From assembly GCF_024704835.1 (NCBI RefSeq), contig NZ_JAMXBE010000002.1:62001-126000 (forward strand): DNA of 64,000 nt. Direction: 5' to 3'. Shown here in pieces: positions 1-8,155 of this stretch; position 1 is the stretch's first letter; each line of letters opens with the position of its first letter. Both the position numbers and the translations under genes were made by a program. The stretch is from Parapedobacter tibetensis. Its GTDB lineage: Bacteria > Bacteroidota > Bacteroidia > Sphingobacteriales > Sphingobacteriaceae. The notes below the pieces were generated by a model, which had not been told where the DNA came from, did no database searches, and worked only from the letters and a program-made list of their open reading frames with translations.

Positions 1-498
1 TTCAAGCTGAAATCCGTCAAGCGGAAGACGCCGCTGCTACAAGCAGGTGAGGCGGCGCACCACCTGTATTTTGTCGTGCAGGGCATACTGCATATGTATT
101 ATGCCGATGAACAGGGATCGCTGCATTCGTGCTATTTTTTTATGCCCGGTGAATTGGCTACCGATTTGGAAAGTTTTTCCAAGAAGATTCCCGCCGGGAA
201 TTACATCGAAGCGCTGACCCGCGTAGATTACCTATACATTTCATGTAAAGATACGATATTGCTAATGCGGGAGTCTCCTGCATTCAATAAGTATATTTTA
301 GATATTGTGGAGGCTACGGCAACGCAGAATATCAACCGAACGAAAGACCTGCTCAGTTTACAGCCGGAATCCCGTTACCAAAAACTACTGGCCACGCGGC
401 CTGATATTATAAAGCAAGTCCCCCAGAAATATATCGCTCGATTTTTGGGCATGAGCCCCGAGAGTCTTAGCCGTATCCGTAGCCGCATTGTAGCGTAG
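1..498 (+). CDS. Crp/Fnr-family transcriptional regulator, 5'-truncated by window edge
   Basis: The reading frame is open from base 1, so the N-terminus lies outside the window; 165 residues are visible. The visible part starts inside a cyclic-nucleotide-binding-like beta-roll (LLQAGEAAHHLYFVVQG, then HMYYADEQGS), continues through the long dimerisation helix and ends with a helix-turn-helix (QKYIARFLGMSPESLSRIRS). This is the Bacteroidota type of short Crp/Fnr regulator that usually binds DNA as a dimer. I see no cysteine cluster of the FNR type, and the arginine/serine set needed for cAMP binding is not evident. The SDR-like gene starts 76 bp downstream on the same strand and is a plausible target or operon partner (inference). 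Confidence 0.85.
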   Translation, partial: FKLKSVKRKTPLLQAGEAAHHLYFVVQGILHMYYADEQGSLHSCYFFMPGELATDLESFSKKIPAGNYIEALTRVDYLYISCKDTILLMRESPAFNKYILDIVEATATQNINRTKDLLSLQPESRYQKLLATRPDIIKQVPQKYIARFLGMSPESLSRIRSRIVA

Positions 499-574
499 TG
501 AGCGTGATGCAGATTTCTTAACGTTCGTCAATCTTTTTAAGCGCCGTTCTTCCCAACTTTGCGGTAACAAAATA

Positions 575-1510
575 ATGATTATGCATACTATATTAGGAGC
601 CGGGGGCGCGATAGGTACCCCATTAGCCAGGAACTTGAGGGAAATCCATGGCAAATCCGTACGCATTGTGGGACGGAGACCGCAAAAGGTGAATGACGAT
701 GACGAAATCGTTGTAGCTGATTTGCTAAAAGCCGATGAGGTCCACCGCGCGGTGGCCGGATCTGCAGTAACCTATTTGTGTGTAGGGTTGCCCTATAAGC
801 ATAAACTTTGGAAACGCGATTGGCCGCGCCTGATGCGACATGTTATCGATGCCTGTAAGGCATATGGCTCCAAGCTGGTTTTCGTGGATAATGTATATAT
901 ATATGCACCGGAGGCGTTGCCGCATATGACCGAGCAATCGCCTGTAGGTCCGGTGAGCAAGAAGGGTAAGGTGCGCCGACAGGTGAACGATATGCTCATG
1001 GCTGAGGTAGCCAAGGGCGAGTTGCAGGCGCTTATTGCACGCTCGGCAGACTTTTATGGTGTAGGTATTCGCAACAGTCTTTTGCTCGAATTGGTGTACA
1101 ATAACCTCAAGAAGGGGAAATCGGCATTGTGGCAATGTGATAAAAATAAAATACATAGCTTTACCTACACACCCGATGCCGCCAAGGCGATTGCAGTACT
1201 GGGCAATAGCGAGGGAGCCTATGGCCGTGTATGGCATTTGCCCACGGCCAAAGACAAGCTTACGGGACAAGATTGGGTAAGGTTATTTGCGGAAGAACTC
1301 CAAGCTAAACCCAAGGTGTTTGTGTTGAGACGGTGGATGATGAAGCTGGTTGGTGTTTTTGTGCCACTGATGCATGAACTCGAAGAGATGAGTTATCAAT
1401 ATCAATATGATTATTTCTTTGATAGCAGTGACATTGAACGCACATTCGGATTAACAGCAACCCCAGTTGCGCAAGCCATCCGTGAAATTGTGGCGGTGGA
1501 ACATCAATAG
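575..1510 (+). CDS. NAD(P)-dependent epimerase/dehydratase-like protein (atypical SDR)
   Basis: A 311-residue protein with an N-terminal Rossmann nucleotide-binding loop (ILGAGGAIGTPLA, about residues 6-18), a second-strand GRRP stretch, and a C-terminal part like NAD-dependent epimerases of the extended/atypical SDR class. The canonical YxxxK catalytic pair is not obvious: the expected region reads YAPEALPHMTEQSPVGPVSK. It may therefore be a binding or sensor protein, or use a variant active site. Cytosolic, with no signal peptide. Starts at ATG 575 or 581 are both possible. It sits directly behind a Crp/Fnr regulator gene, an arrangement that suggests a regulator plus its target. Substrate unknown. 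Confidence 0.75.
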   Translation: MIMHTILGAGGAIGTPLARNLREIHGKSVRIVGRRPQKVNDDDEIVVADLLKADEVHRAVAGSAVTYLCVGLPYKHKLWKRDWPRLMRHVIDACKAYGSKLVFVDNVYIYAPEALPHMTEQSPVGPVSKKGKVRRQVNDMLMAEVAKGELQALIARSADFYGVGIRNSLLLELVYNNLKKGKSALWQCDKNKIHSFTYTPDAAKAIAVLGNSEGAYGRVWHLPTAKDKLTGQDWVRLFAEELQAKPKVFVLRRWMMKLVGVFVPLMHELEEMSYQYQYDYFFDSSDIERTFGLTATPVAQAIREIVAVEHQ

Positions 1511-1552
1511 TTTGACGAATAAAAACTATTTTTCATCTATAAATGTAAGTTC

Positions 1553-1577
1553 TCAGTGGCAGATGAGAGAACGATAA
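1553..1577 (+). repeat. Intergenic 25-nt motif, copy A (copy B at 37022-37046)
   Basis: The block TCAGTGGCAGATGAG followed by AACGATAA recurs at 37022-37046 with 22 of 25 identical positions. Both copies are intergenic and lie upstream of promoter-like sequences. Copy A also carries flanking GTTCTC (1549-1554) and GAGAAC (1567-1572), a 6-bp inverted repeat. Function unknown; an operator or a degenerate repeat are both possible. Confidence 0.4.
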
Positions 1578-1601
1578 CTTGCATATAAGAGGCAAGTTAT
1601 C

Positions 1602-1609
1602 TAAGTTTG
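1602..1609 (+). promoter_or_regulatory. Bacteroidota -7 box TAAGTTTG for the nucleotidase gene
   Basis: TAAGTTTG matches the Bacteroidota -7 consensus TAnnTTTG exactly and ends five bases before ATG 1615, which implies an almost leaderless mRNA. A TTG upstream (1579-1581) is 20 nt away, about the usual -33 spacing. The box is the main reason for rejecting the longer TTG-initiated ORF, which would start at 1579, upstream of the inferred transcript. Confidence 0.6.
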
Positions 1610-1614
1610 CAGCT

Positions 1615-2148
1615 ATGGATAATGATAAACCTCGCTTGGCGATCGATATGGACGAGGTGCTGGCCGACACCCATTATAAATTTCTGACCTTATTTCACCG
1701 TGATTTCGGTATCCCGATGGACCTTCATCAGGAACCCGGGAAGGAGCTTCATGAGAACCTTCCTGAGGAAATAAATGGACAGTGGGAATTGTATGTTAAC
1801 GAAAAGGGATTTTTCCGAGATATCCCGCCAATGCCTTATGCTATAGATACCGTAAAGGCCTTATCTGAAAAGTATAATGTGTATATTGTCTCAGCTGCCA
1901 TGGAATTCAGGAATTCATTGGAAGATAAATTTGATTGGCTCGGCGAGTATTTCCCCTTCATTGAATGGACCAATATCCTCTTTACAGGCGACAAAATCAT
2001 ATCGGCCAATATCTTGATTGACGACCGTACAAGGAACTTAAAAAATTTCAATGGCCGGAAATTGCTGTTCACCTCTCCCCATAATTTGCTTTTCAAGGAG
2101 TATGAACGGGTAAACAACTGGCAAGAAGTAGCAGAATTGTTACTTTGA
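1615..2148 (+). CDS. 5'(3')-deoxyribonucleotidase-like HAD phosphatase
   Basis: A 177-residue protein beginning MDNDKPRLAIDMDEVLADTH. DMDEVLAD is the HAD motif I in the DxDxV form typical of 5'-nucleotidases of the NT5C/YorS type. VSAAME supplies the motif II region and ILIDDR (motif IV) two further acidic residues. Family members dephosphorylate deoxynucleoside monophosphates and act in the cytosol. The start was set at ATG 1615 because of the -7 promoter box just upstream; a TTG at 1579 would add 12 unrelated residues. It is monocistronic, followed 68 bp later by a gene with its own promoter-like box. Confidence 0.85.
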   Translation: MDNDKPRLAIDMDEVLADTHYKFLTLFHRDFGIPMDLHQEPGKELHENLPEEINGQWELYVNEKGFFRDIPPMPYAIDTVKALSEKYNVYIVSAAMEFRNSLEDKFDWLGEYFPFIEWTNILFTGDKIISANILIDDRTRNLKNFNGRKLLFTSPHNLLFKEYERVNNWQEVAELLL

Positions 2149-2201
2149 CATCGGTTAAACGCTCTCCCTTGATATAGGTCTTATCTATTATTACAATAAC
2201 T

Positions 2202-2209
2202 TAAATTTG
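2202..2209 (+). promoter_or_regulatory. -7 box TAAATTTG before the Spy-like gene
   Basis: TAAATTTG fits TAnnTTTG and ends seven bases before ATG 2217. A TTG at 2169-2171 is 30 nt upstream, which is too far for a normal -33 element, so only the -7 element is well supported. Confidence 0.4.
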
Positions 2210-2216
2210 ATAGACC

Positions 2217-2618
2217 ATGAAAGGAAGTATCTTAACAGTGATGGTGGTATTGATGGCCATAGGGCTTTCATTCGCCCAGCAGCGGGGTGGCAGGGGCTTC
2301 GGTAATCCAGAAGAGAATGCCAAGCGGACCAGCGAACAATTGGAGAAGGAACTCAAGCTTTCTGCAGCTCAAAAAGATTCGGTGTATGCCTTTACACTAG
2401 AACAAAGCAAGGCGATGCAGCAAGCTTTCCAAAACAACCAAGATGGAGACCGGAGCCAAATGATGGGGAAAATGCGTGAACTTCGAGAGCAGACGGACAA
2501 AAAGATCCTTTCTGTGCTGGATGATGACCAAAAGAAGGGGTATGAAAAGATGGTGAAGGAACGGGCAAATCGGATGAGGCAAGGAGGTGGCCAGCGTGGT
2601 GGCGGCCGTAATGGATAA
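2217..2618 (+). CDS. Small secreted Spy/CpxP-like helical protein with Gly/Arg-rich tail
   Basis: A 133-residue protein with a clear signal peptide (MKGSILTVMVVLMAIGLSFA, cleavage before QQRG). The mature part is charged and helical, with two repeats of the kind KELKLSAAQKDSVYAFTLEQ and ILSVLDDDQKKGYEKMV, the LTxxQ pattern of Spy/CpxP-like or DUF4890-type periplasmic proteins. It ends in a Gly/Arg-rich tail (RQGGGQRGGGRNG) and also carries GGRG near the mature N-terminus. In Bacteroidota such proteins are small periplasmic chaperone or sensor candidates; the exact role here is unknown. It converges with dnaA and shares a bidirectional terminator with it. Confidence 0.75.
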   Translation: MKGSILTVMVVLMAIGLSFAQQRGGRGFGNPEENAKRTSEQLEKELKLSAAQKDSVYAFTLEQSKAMQQAFQNNQDGDRSQMMGKMRELREQTDKKILSVLDDDQKKGYEKMVKERANRMRQGGGQRGGGRNG

Positions 2619-2633
2619 CCAGTGGTTAAACGC

Positions 2634-2671
2634 AAAAAGCGGGCTGTTGTATATACAACAGCCCGCTTTTT
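2634..2671. terminator. Bidirectional intrinsic terminator between the Spy-like gene and dnaA
   Basis: A perfect 38-nt inverted repeat: AAAAAGCGGGCTGTTGTAT at 2634-2652 and its complement at 2653-2671. It has a GC-rich core, A-tract on the left and T-tract on the right, so it can end transcripts from both converging genes. Confidence 0.9.
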
Positions 2672-2684
2672 TTATGTTATTCGC

Positions 2685-4112
2685 TTAGCTTGTCTTCAAT
2701 TTCTTTTGGATATCCTGCACGTAGGATTTGAATTTCTTGTCTGTTTCAATGAGGTCTTCTACGGTTTGGCAAGCATAGATGACGGTGGAGTGGTCTCTAC
2801 CCCCAAAGAAAGCACCGATGGATTTTAATGAGGTTTTGGTGTGGTTTTTGGCCAAGTACATGGAAATCTGCCGCGCCTGCACAATTTCACGCTTCCTCAC
2901 CTTTGACTTGACCATTTCTATGGGCACCTCGAAATAGTCACATACCAGCTTCTGGATGTAATCCATCGAGATTTCCTTATGGGTGTTTTTGATGAAATTC
3001 TTCAACATGGATTTGGCCAGGTTAAGGTCAATCTCCTTTTTATTCAAGGTAGCCTGCGCCAATAATGATACCATGGCCCCCTCCAATTCCCGCACACTGT
3101 TGTCGATTTGGTTGGCCACATATTCAATAACGTTTTCGGGCAACTCGATGCCATCGGAATACATTTTCTTTTTGAGGATGGCCATGCGGGTTTCCAAGTC
3201 AGGGACCTGCATATCTGCAGAAAGCCCCCATTTGAATCGGCTCAATAAGCGTTCTTCTAACCCTGCCAAATCTTTTGGCGGCTTGTCGGAAGTGAGGATG
3301 ATTTGTTTGCTGGATTGATGCAGGTGATTGAAAATATGGAAGAAGATGTCTTGCGTGCGTTCTTTTCCGGCGAAATTATGTACATCATCCATGATGATGA
3401 CATCCATGGCCTGATAGAAATTGACAAAATCGTTGATGGTGTTGTTTTTCAACGAATCCACGAATTGTTGGCAGAATTTCTCGCAAGAGACATAGATGAC
3501 CAATTTATCGGATAGGTTGCGTTTGATTTCATTGCCTATGGCCTGGGCTAAGTGTGTTTTGCCAAGCCCTACGCCACCGTATATCATCAATGGATTGAAA
3601 GAAGTACCTCCGGGTTTGCTGGCTACCGCAAATCCTGCCGACCGCGCCAAACGATTGCATTCGCCTTCGATGAAATTGTCAAAGGTGTAATGTTGGTTCA
3701 ATTGTGGATCTACCTGTAGTTTTTTAAGACCGGGGATGACAAATGGATTCTTGATGTCTTTGTTTAAAGCCACGGGCACAGGGATGGACTGCCTTTTGGC
3801 TTCTGCCCCATTGCCACTTGAGGGTATATTGGTGGTATAAGGGTTGCTTGTGGAGGATTTTTCAACCACAATATTGTATTCCAATCTCCCATTTTCGCCG
3901 AGATGCTTCTTTATGGTCTTACGCAACAAACCTACATAATGTTCCTCAAGCCATTCATAAAAAAATAAACTGGGTACTTGAATAGTCAAAACGTTACCGT
4001 CCAATCGTACGGCCTTAACGGGCTCAAACCAGGTCTTGTAACTTTGGGCGGGAATATTGTCTTTAATGATTTGCAGACAACTATTCCAGACACTCGTGCT
4101 CGTTTTTTCCAT
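2685..4112 (-). CDS. dnaA: Chromosomal replication initiator DnaA
   Basis: A 475-residue protein, full length for DnaA. Domain I (SVWNSCLQIIKDNIPAQSY) is at the N-terminus and a variable linker runs to about residue 125. The AAA+ domain III carries Walker A GGVGLGKT (179-186) and Walker B IIMDDVH (MDD at 241-243). Domain IV ends with the DNA-binding signature GGRDHSTVIYA (437-447), which reads the DnaA box. It initiates chromosome replication by binding ATP and oriC. It is followed by a strong bidirectional terminator. The upstream 426-bp gap is AT-rich but has no cluster of DnaA boxes, so I do not claim an origin there. Confidence 0.98.
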   Translation of the reverse strand: MEKTSTSVWNSCLQIIKDNIPAQSYKTWFEPVKAVRLDGNVLTIQVPSLFFYEWLEEHYVGLLRKTIKKHLGENGRLEYNIVVEKSSTSNPYTTNIPSSGNGAEAKRQSIPVPVALNKDIKNPFVIPGLKKLQVDPQLNQHYTFDNFIEGECNRLARSAGFAVASKPGGTSFNPLMIYGGVGLGKTHLAQAIGNEIKRNLSDKLVIYVSCEKFCQQFVDSLKNNTINDFVNFYQAMDVIIMDDVHNFAGKERTQDIFFHIFNHLHQSSKQIILTSDKPPKDLAGLEERLLSRFKWGLSADMQVPDLETRMAILKKKMYSDGIELPENVIEYVANQIDNSVRELEGAMVSLLAQATLNKKEIDLNLAKSMLKNFIKNTHKEISMDYIQKLVCDYFEVPIEMVKSKVRKREIVQARQISMYLAKNHTKTSLKSIGAFFGGRDHSTVIYACQTVEDLIETDKKFKSYVQDIQKKLKTS

Positions 4113-4538
4113 TCGTCAATTCTTAATAAGTTGATTTACAATAAATGACCGAGAAAATGTTGATAACTCCTCTGTGAAACGAAGATGGCAAAAATTAATC
4201 AGCTAAAAAATTAAAAATTAAAATATTGGTTGTTTATCTGTAAATCAATAACTTAGATGTATTTTTTCGTAAAATTATTCAAGCAAAACACGGGCCTCGA
4301 AAATTCTTAACATTGTCTGGAAAGGGCATCAACAATGAATGGCAAACAAAAGCGGTCTCGCTATTGCATGCGTTAAAGTTAAGTAAAATTAAAGCAAACA
4401 AATAGTAAAAAAATAAATAAAAATGGAATCAGGTCAGGTAAGCCCAGCAGGGCTATTGGCTCTCTTTGATAATCAAATATGGGGATGCTGTTTCCGTATT
4501 GTTTGATTGACGCACCAAAAAAATGGAGGAAGCAGGTG
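4113..4538. other. AT-rich gene-free region upstream of dnaA
   Basis: No ORF of quality. It contains long A/T runs (4203-4235 and 4381-4425), one DnaA-box-like TGTTGATAA (4158-4166, one mismatch to TGTGGATAA), and an inverted repeat AATCAAA (4471-4477) / TTTGATT (4502-4508) that could form an imperfect hairpin behind the TMEM220-like gene. The dnaA promoter must be here but I could not place a clean TAnnTTTG box. A single box-like site is not enough to call oriC. Confidence 0.5.
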
Positions 4539-4925
4539 TTATCGGGTTGTTATCCGTTTACGTTTCCAACCAACAAACCAATTGATTGCCAATGTCACAA
4601 TGAGTATCAATAGTCCACCCAACTCTCGGGTTTCCTCTATCCACGGTTTGTCGGCCTTCATGCTTTGCACCAGATCTTTGGTCGGATGATGCTGAAACCA
4701 ATCGATTACTCCCTGACTGAAAAAAAGGAGATATGCCGCATAGCCTAAGTAAACCACGATGCCTAGCAAATAGGCTTTTGGCAGGTATTTTTTTCTGGCA
4801 GCCAAATAGCATAGCAAAGCACCGTAAAGGTAAATAGGAATCCAGATATAGGGGTCTTCGTCGTTATACTGTAACGCTGCGCTTAACACAAACAGGATGC
4901 TGCATATGATATTGAAAGCTTTCAT
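4539..4925 (-). CDS. TMEM220-like small integral membrane protein
   Basis: A 128-residue protein with about four hydrophobic segments. The stretch LQYNDEDPYIWIPIYLYGA matches the QxNDPDPxxW pattern I associate with the TMEM220/transmembrane family 220. The C-terminus is basic (WKRKRITTR), so probably cytoplasmic. Function of the family is not established. I placed the start at ATG 4925 (MKAFNIICSILF); an upstream in-frame start would add 19 residues overlapping the gcvP intergenic spacer. It lies 60 bp behind gcvP on the same strand, so the two are probably co-transcribed. Confidence 0.65.
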   Translation of the reverse strand: MKAFNIICSILFVLSAALQYNDEDPYIWIPIYLYGALLCYLAARKKYLPKAYLLGIVVYLGYAAYLLFFSQGVIDWFQHHPTKDLVQSMKADKPWIEETRELGGLLILIVTLAINWFVGWKRKRITTR

Positions 4926-4985
4926 TTCGTTTATAAATTGACTAAAGGTATGAAAAAAACACCAATATGGGTTATTCCCCACTGC

Positions 4986-7865
4986 TTATGCCTCCAGTTC
5001 TTCATACGCACTCATCGGAGGGCAAGCGCAAATAAGTACCCGATCACCTTGCGAGTCGTTGACGCGACCCACAGATGGCCAAAATTTATGTTCACGCACA
5101 AAAGGTAAGGGGAAAGCCGCTTGCGATCGAGGATAGGGTTTATCCCAAACATCTGCACTCACCATGGCTACGGTATGTGGTGCACGCTTCAGCAGGTTGT
5201 CCACCTTGTCTGACCGACCATCTTCAATGGCGGCAATCTCTTCCCGGATAGCAATGAGCGCATCGCAAAAGCGATCCAATTCGGCTTTTGACTCTGATTC
5301 AGTGGGCTCCACCATGAGGGTGCCAGCCACGGGGAACGACACCGTAGGGGCATGGAATCCATAGTCCATGAGTCGTTTAGCTATATCGCCCACTTCCACT
5401 CCTGCTGTTTTGAAGGAGCGGCAATCCAATATCATCTCATGTGCACAACGGCCATTGGCCCCGGCATATAGTACCGGATAATGGTTTTCCAGCCGTGCTT
5501 TGATGTAGTTGGCATTCAAGATGGCATATTTCGTGGCGTTGGTGAGCCCCTCGGCACCCATCATGGCAATGTAGGCGTGCGATATCAGTAAAATCGATGC
5601 CGAACCCCAAGGTGCTGCTGATACGGCACTGATGCCTTGCTCACCGCTGACATCCACCACTTGGTGGTTGGGCAAGAAAGGCACGAGGTGTGCGGCCACT
5701 CCGATGGGTCCCATGCCAGGGCCACCTCCACCATGTGGGATGCAAAATGTCTTGTGTAGGTTAAGGTGGCATACATCTGCGCCGATAAGGCCTGGGCTTG
5801 TGAGGCCCACCTGTGCGTTCATGTTGGCGCCGTCCATATAGACCTGTCCGCCATGTTGGTGGATGATATCACATATTTCAATGATGGGCTCTTCAAAGAC
5901 ACCATGCGTAGAAGGATAGGTAACCATCAATGCTGAAAGATTACCAGCATGTATTTCAGCCTTGGCTTGGAGGTCGGCCACATCGATATTACCGCGTTCA
6001 TCACATTTGACAACGACCACTTTCATGCCTGCCATGCTGGCGGATGCTGGGTTGGTGCCGTGTGCGGATGCAGGGATAAGCACCACATCGCGGTGCATGT
6101 CTCCCCGGCTTTCATGGTAAGCACGAATAACCATCAATCCGGCATATTCACCTTGCGCCCCTGAATTAGGCTGAAAACTCACCTTGGCGAAACCTGTAAT
6201 TTCGCTCAGCCATTGGTCCAATTCACTGATGATTTGCATATATCCGCCAGTTTGGTCAGCTGGAGCGAAAGGATGCAGGCTGCCAAATTCCGGCCATGTG
6301 ATCGGAATCATTTCGGTAGTGGCATTGAGCTTCATCGTGCAGGAACCCAAAGGAATCATCGAGTGGCAAAGCGAAAGGTCCTTGGTTTCCAATGACTTGA
6401 TGTATCGTAGCATCTCATGTTCAGCATGGTAGCTGTTGAATATAGGATGCGTAAGGTATTCAGATGCACGCTGCAGCGATGGCGGTATATGGGGATGGAT
6501 AGCAGCTGCGATAGCGGCCAAATCCACATCAGTGGCAGTTTTGCCCTTTATTTTGGCAAAAATACGCACTAATATTTCGATATCTTGGTAGGTGGTAGTT
6601 TCATCCACAGAAATTCCAGCGATCGTGCCTTGATAATAGAGGTTTACCTCATTGTTGAGCGCTTCGGCATGAAGTGGGCCGGCCAACTCGCCGAGTTCTA
6701 TGCGTAGTGTATCAAAATACGTTTCATTGAGCTGTGTATAACCAAGCTGTTGCAAGGCATCATCCAAGAGGACTGCCAAACCATGTGTACGTTCGGCAAT
6801 ATTCAGTAAGCCCTTCTGCCCATGGTAAACGGCATAAAATCCAGCCATGATGGCAAGGAGCGCTTGGGCCGTACAGATGTTGGACGACGCTTTGTCCCGG
6901 CGGATGTGCTGCTCACGTGTTTGTAAAGCCATGCGTAGTGCATAGCCTCCGGTAGCATCTACCGTAACACCGATGATGCGGCCGGGAATGTTGCGTTTGT
7001 AGGCCTCTTTGGTCGCAAAATAGGCCGCATGTGGACCGCCGAAACCCATAGGGATACCAAAACGTTGGGTGCTGCCCACCACCACATCGGCTCCCCATTC
7101 ACCGGGAGGCGTAAGGAGCACAAGGCTCAATAAATCGGCCACGGCACAGACCGAAATGTCTCGGGCATGCAATAGTTCGACAACGGTTTTATAATCCTGC
7201 ACGGTTCCATCTCCCGCTGGGTATTGTACAAGTGCTCCAAAAATATTAGCTTCCTGAGGTATGTCATTGAGATTACCTACCAACAATTCTATCCCATAGG
7301 ATAGCGCCCTGGTGCGTAATACATCCAAGGTTTGAGGGAAAATAGTTGAGGATACGAAGTAGGCGTTAGCTGCTTTGTTTTTACGGAGCCCATATTGCAT
7401 AAACATGGCCTCAGCAGCAGCGGTGGCCTCATCCAATAAGGATGCATTAGCGATTTCCATGCCGGTGAGGTCGATGACCATCGTTTGGAAATTCAGCAGC
7501 GCTTGCAGCCGTCCCTGCGCAATCTCAGCTTGATAAGGCGTGTATTGGGTATACCAACCTGGGTTTTCAAACACATTGCGCTGGATAACTCCTGGAAGGA
7601 TTACATCATAGTAACCTTGTCCGATATAGGATTTGAAAGCCTTATTTTTATCAGCTACTACTTTCATCCTGTTCAAGTAGGCCGTTTCTCCTAGGGCATT
7701 GGGCAAAGCAAGAGGGGGCTTTGCTCGGATTTGCACGGGCACGGTTTCGTCTACCAGCTGGTCGAGGTTTTGGAGGCCTAAAGCATCCAACATGGCGGTG
7801 GTTTCATCGGCGCTGGGGCCAATGTGCCGCTCTTCAAATTTTTCCTGAAAATGTATCTTACTCAT
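4986..7865 (-). CDS. gcvP: Glycine dehydrogenase (decarboxylating), P protein
   Basis: A 959-residue single-chain P protein, the normal length for the fused alpha/beta form. It starts [10 protein letters not shown] and has the family's RHIGPS near the N-terminus. The PLP lysine is in [16 protein letters not shown] (Lys705), followed by the glycine-rich loop. It decarboxylates glycine and transfers the aminomethyl group to the lipoyl H protein. ATG 7865 is preferred over ATG 7943 in the same frame, because the extra 26 residues are not like the family. The T and H proteins are not in the window. A TATCTTTG box lies upstream at 7963-7970 (minus). Confidence 0.97.
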   Translation of the reverse strand: MSKIHFQEKFEERHIGPSADETTAMLDALGLQNLDQLVDETVPVQIRAKPPLALPNALGETAYLNRMKVVADKNKAFKSYIGQGYYDVILPGVIQRNVFENPGWYTQYTPYQAEIAQGRLQALLNFQTMVIDLTGMEIANASLLDEATAAAEAMFMQYGLRKNKAANAYFVSSTIFPQTLDVLRTRALSYGIELLVGNLNDIPQEANIFGALVQYPAGDGTVQDYKTVVELLHARDISVCAVADLLSLVLLTPPGEWGADVVVGSTQRFGIPMGFGGPHAAYFATKEAYKRNIPGRIIGVTVDATGGYALRMALQTREQHIRRDKASSNICTAQALLAIMAGFYAVYHGQKGLLNIAERTHGLAVLLDDALQQLGYTQLNETYFDTLRIELGELAGPLHAEALNNEVNLYYQGTIAGISVDETTTYQDIEILVRIFAKIKGKTATDVDLAAIAAAIHPHIPPSLQRASEYLTHPIFNSYHAEHEMLRYIKSLETKDLSLCHSMIPLGSCTMKLNATTEMIPITWPEFGSLHPFAPADQTGGYMQIISELDQWLSEITGFAKVSFQPNSGAQGEYAGLMVIRAYHESRGDMHRDVVLIPASAHGTNPASASMAGMKVVVVKCDERGNIDVADLQAKAEIHAGNLSALMVTYPSTHGVFEEPIIEICDIIHQHGGQVYMDGANMNAQVGLTSPGLIGADVCHLNLHKTFCIPHGGGGPGMGPIGVAAHLVPFLPNHQVVDVSGEQGISAVSAAPWGSASILLISHAYIAMMGAEGLTNATKYAILNANYIKARLENHYPVLYAGANGRCAHEMILDCRSFKTAGVEVGDIAKRLMDYGFHAPTVSFPVAGTLMVEPTESESKAELDRFCDALIAIREEIAAIEDGRSDKVDNLLKRAPHTVAMVSADVWDKPYPRSQAAFPLPFVREHKFWPSVGRVNDSQGDRVLICACPPMSAYEELEA

Positions 7866-7962
7866 TGGGTGTATGAAAAAGTAACCCCCTGTCCCTTTCT
7901 TCCGGCATACCTGAATATGGCCAAGGTGTTTGTCGGCAAGCAAACGAGTGGTTTTGCGCGTG

Positions 7963-7970
7963 CAAAGATA
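7963..7970 (-). promoter_or_regulatory. -7 box TATCTTTG upstream of gcvP
   Basis: Reads TATCTTTG on the minus strand, an exact TAnnTTTG match, giving a leader of about 93 nt before ATG 7865. No TTG is found at the expected -33 position, so support is moderate. Confidence 0.45.
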
Positions 7971-8050
7971 CGGCTTTTGGAGCGAGAAATAAAGCGGAGG
8001 AAGCTTTTTGGAAATTAGTAGCGAAATACTTGGAATGTTACGAAATCATC

Positions 8051-8065
8051 AAACCACATAGGTTT
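8051..8065. repeat. Palindromic repeat unit AAACCACATAGGTTT
   Basis: Differs by one base from AAACCTCATAGGTTT, the unit found at 38365-38379 and, in variant form, at 8089-8137 and 59468-59482. It lies just beside the pdhC terminator and is probably a diverged extra copy of the same intergenic repeat. Confidence 0.5.
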
Positions 8066-8088
8066 CCATTGCATAGGTGATAACAAAA

Positions 8089-8137
8089 AACCTCATAGAT
8101 TAACCCGCTAGCCTATCGCGCGGAAATCTATGAGGTT
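8089..8137 (-). terminator. Intrinsic terminator of the pdhA-pdhC operon built from an AACCTCATAGATT repeat
   Basis: A 13-bp perfect inverted repeat, AACCTCATAGATT (8089-8101) and AATCTATGAGGTT (8125-8137), with a 23-nt loop. On the minus strand it is followed by a T-tract (the complement of the A-run 8085-8090), so it terminates transcription coming from pdhC, whose stop codon is at 8156-8158. Confidence 0.75.
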
Positions 8138-8155
8138 CGTCTTGTTAACTATTAT

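Noticed and set aside
725-1270. Long minus-strand ORF across the SDR gene
   Set aside because: It is a shadow: no family motif, low-complexity frame, and the plus-strand frame has a clear Rossmann motif.
4113-4538. oriC next to dnaA
   Set aside because: The gap is AT-rich but has only one DnaA-box-like site with a mismatch; no cluster of boxes, so an origin cannot be supported.
7866-7943. 26-residue N-terminal extension of GcvP
   Set aside because: In frame and just downstream of a -7 box, so it is possible, but the residues do not resemble a known GcvP N-terminus.
7866-7960. gcvP leader resembling a glycine riboswitch
   Set aside because: Sequence near the ATG (TTCAGG, GCCG, GGGACAGG on the minus strand) resembles fragments of the glycine aptamer, but the 5' GGAGAG pairing partner is missing and only a single short module would fit. 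I could not build the two-aptamer or even one-aptamer fold.
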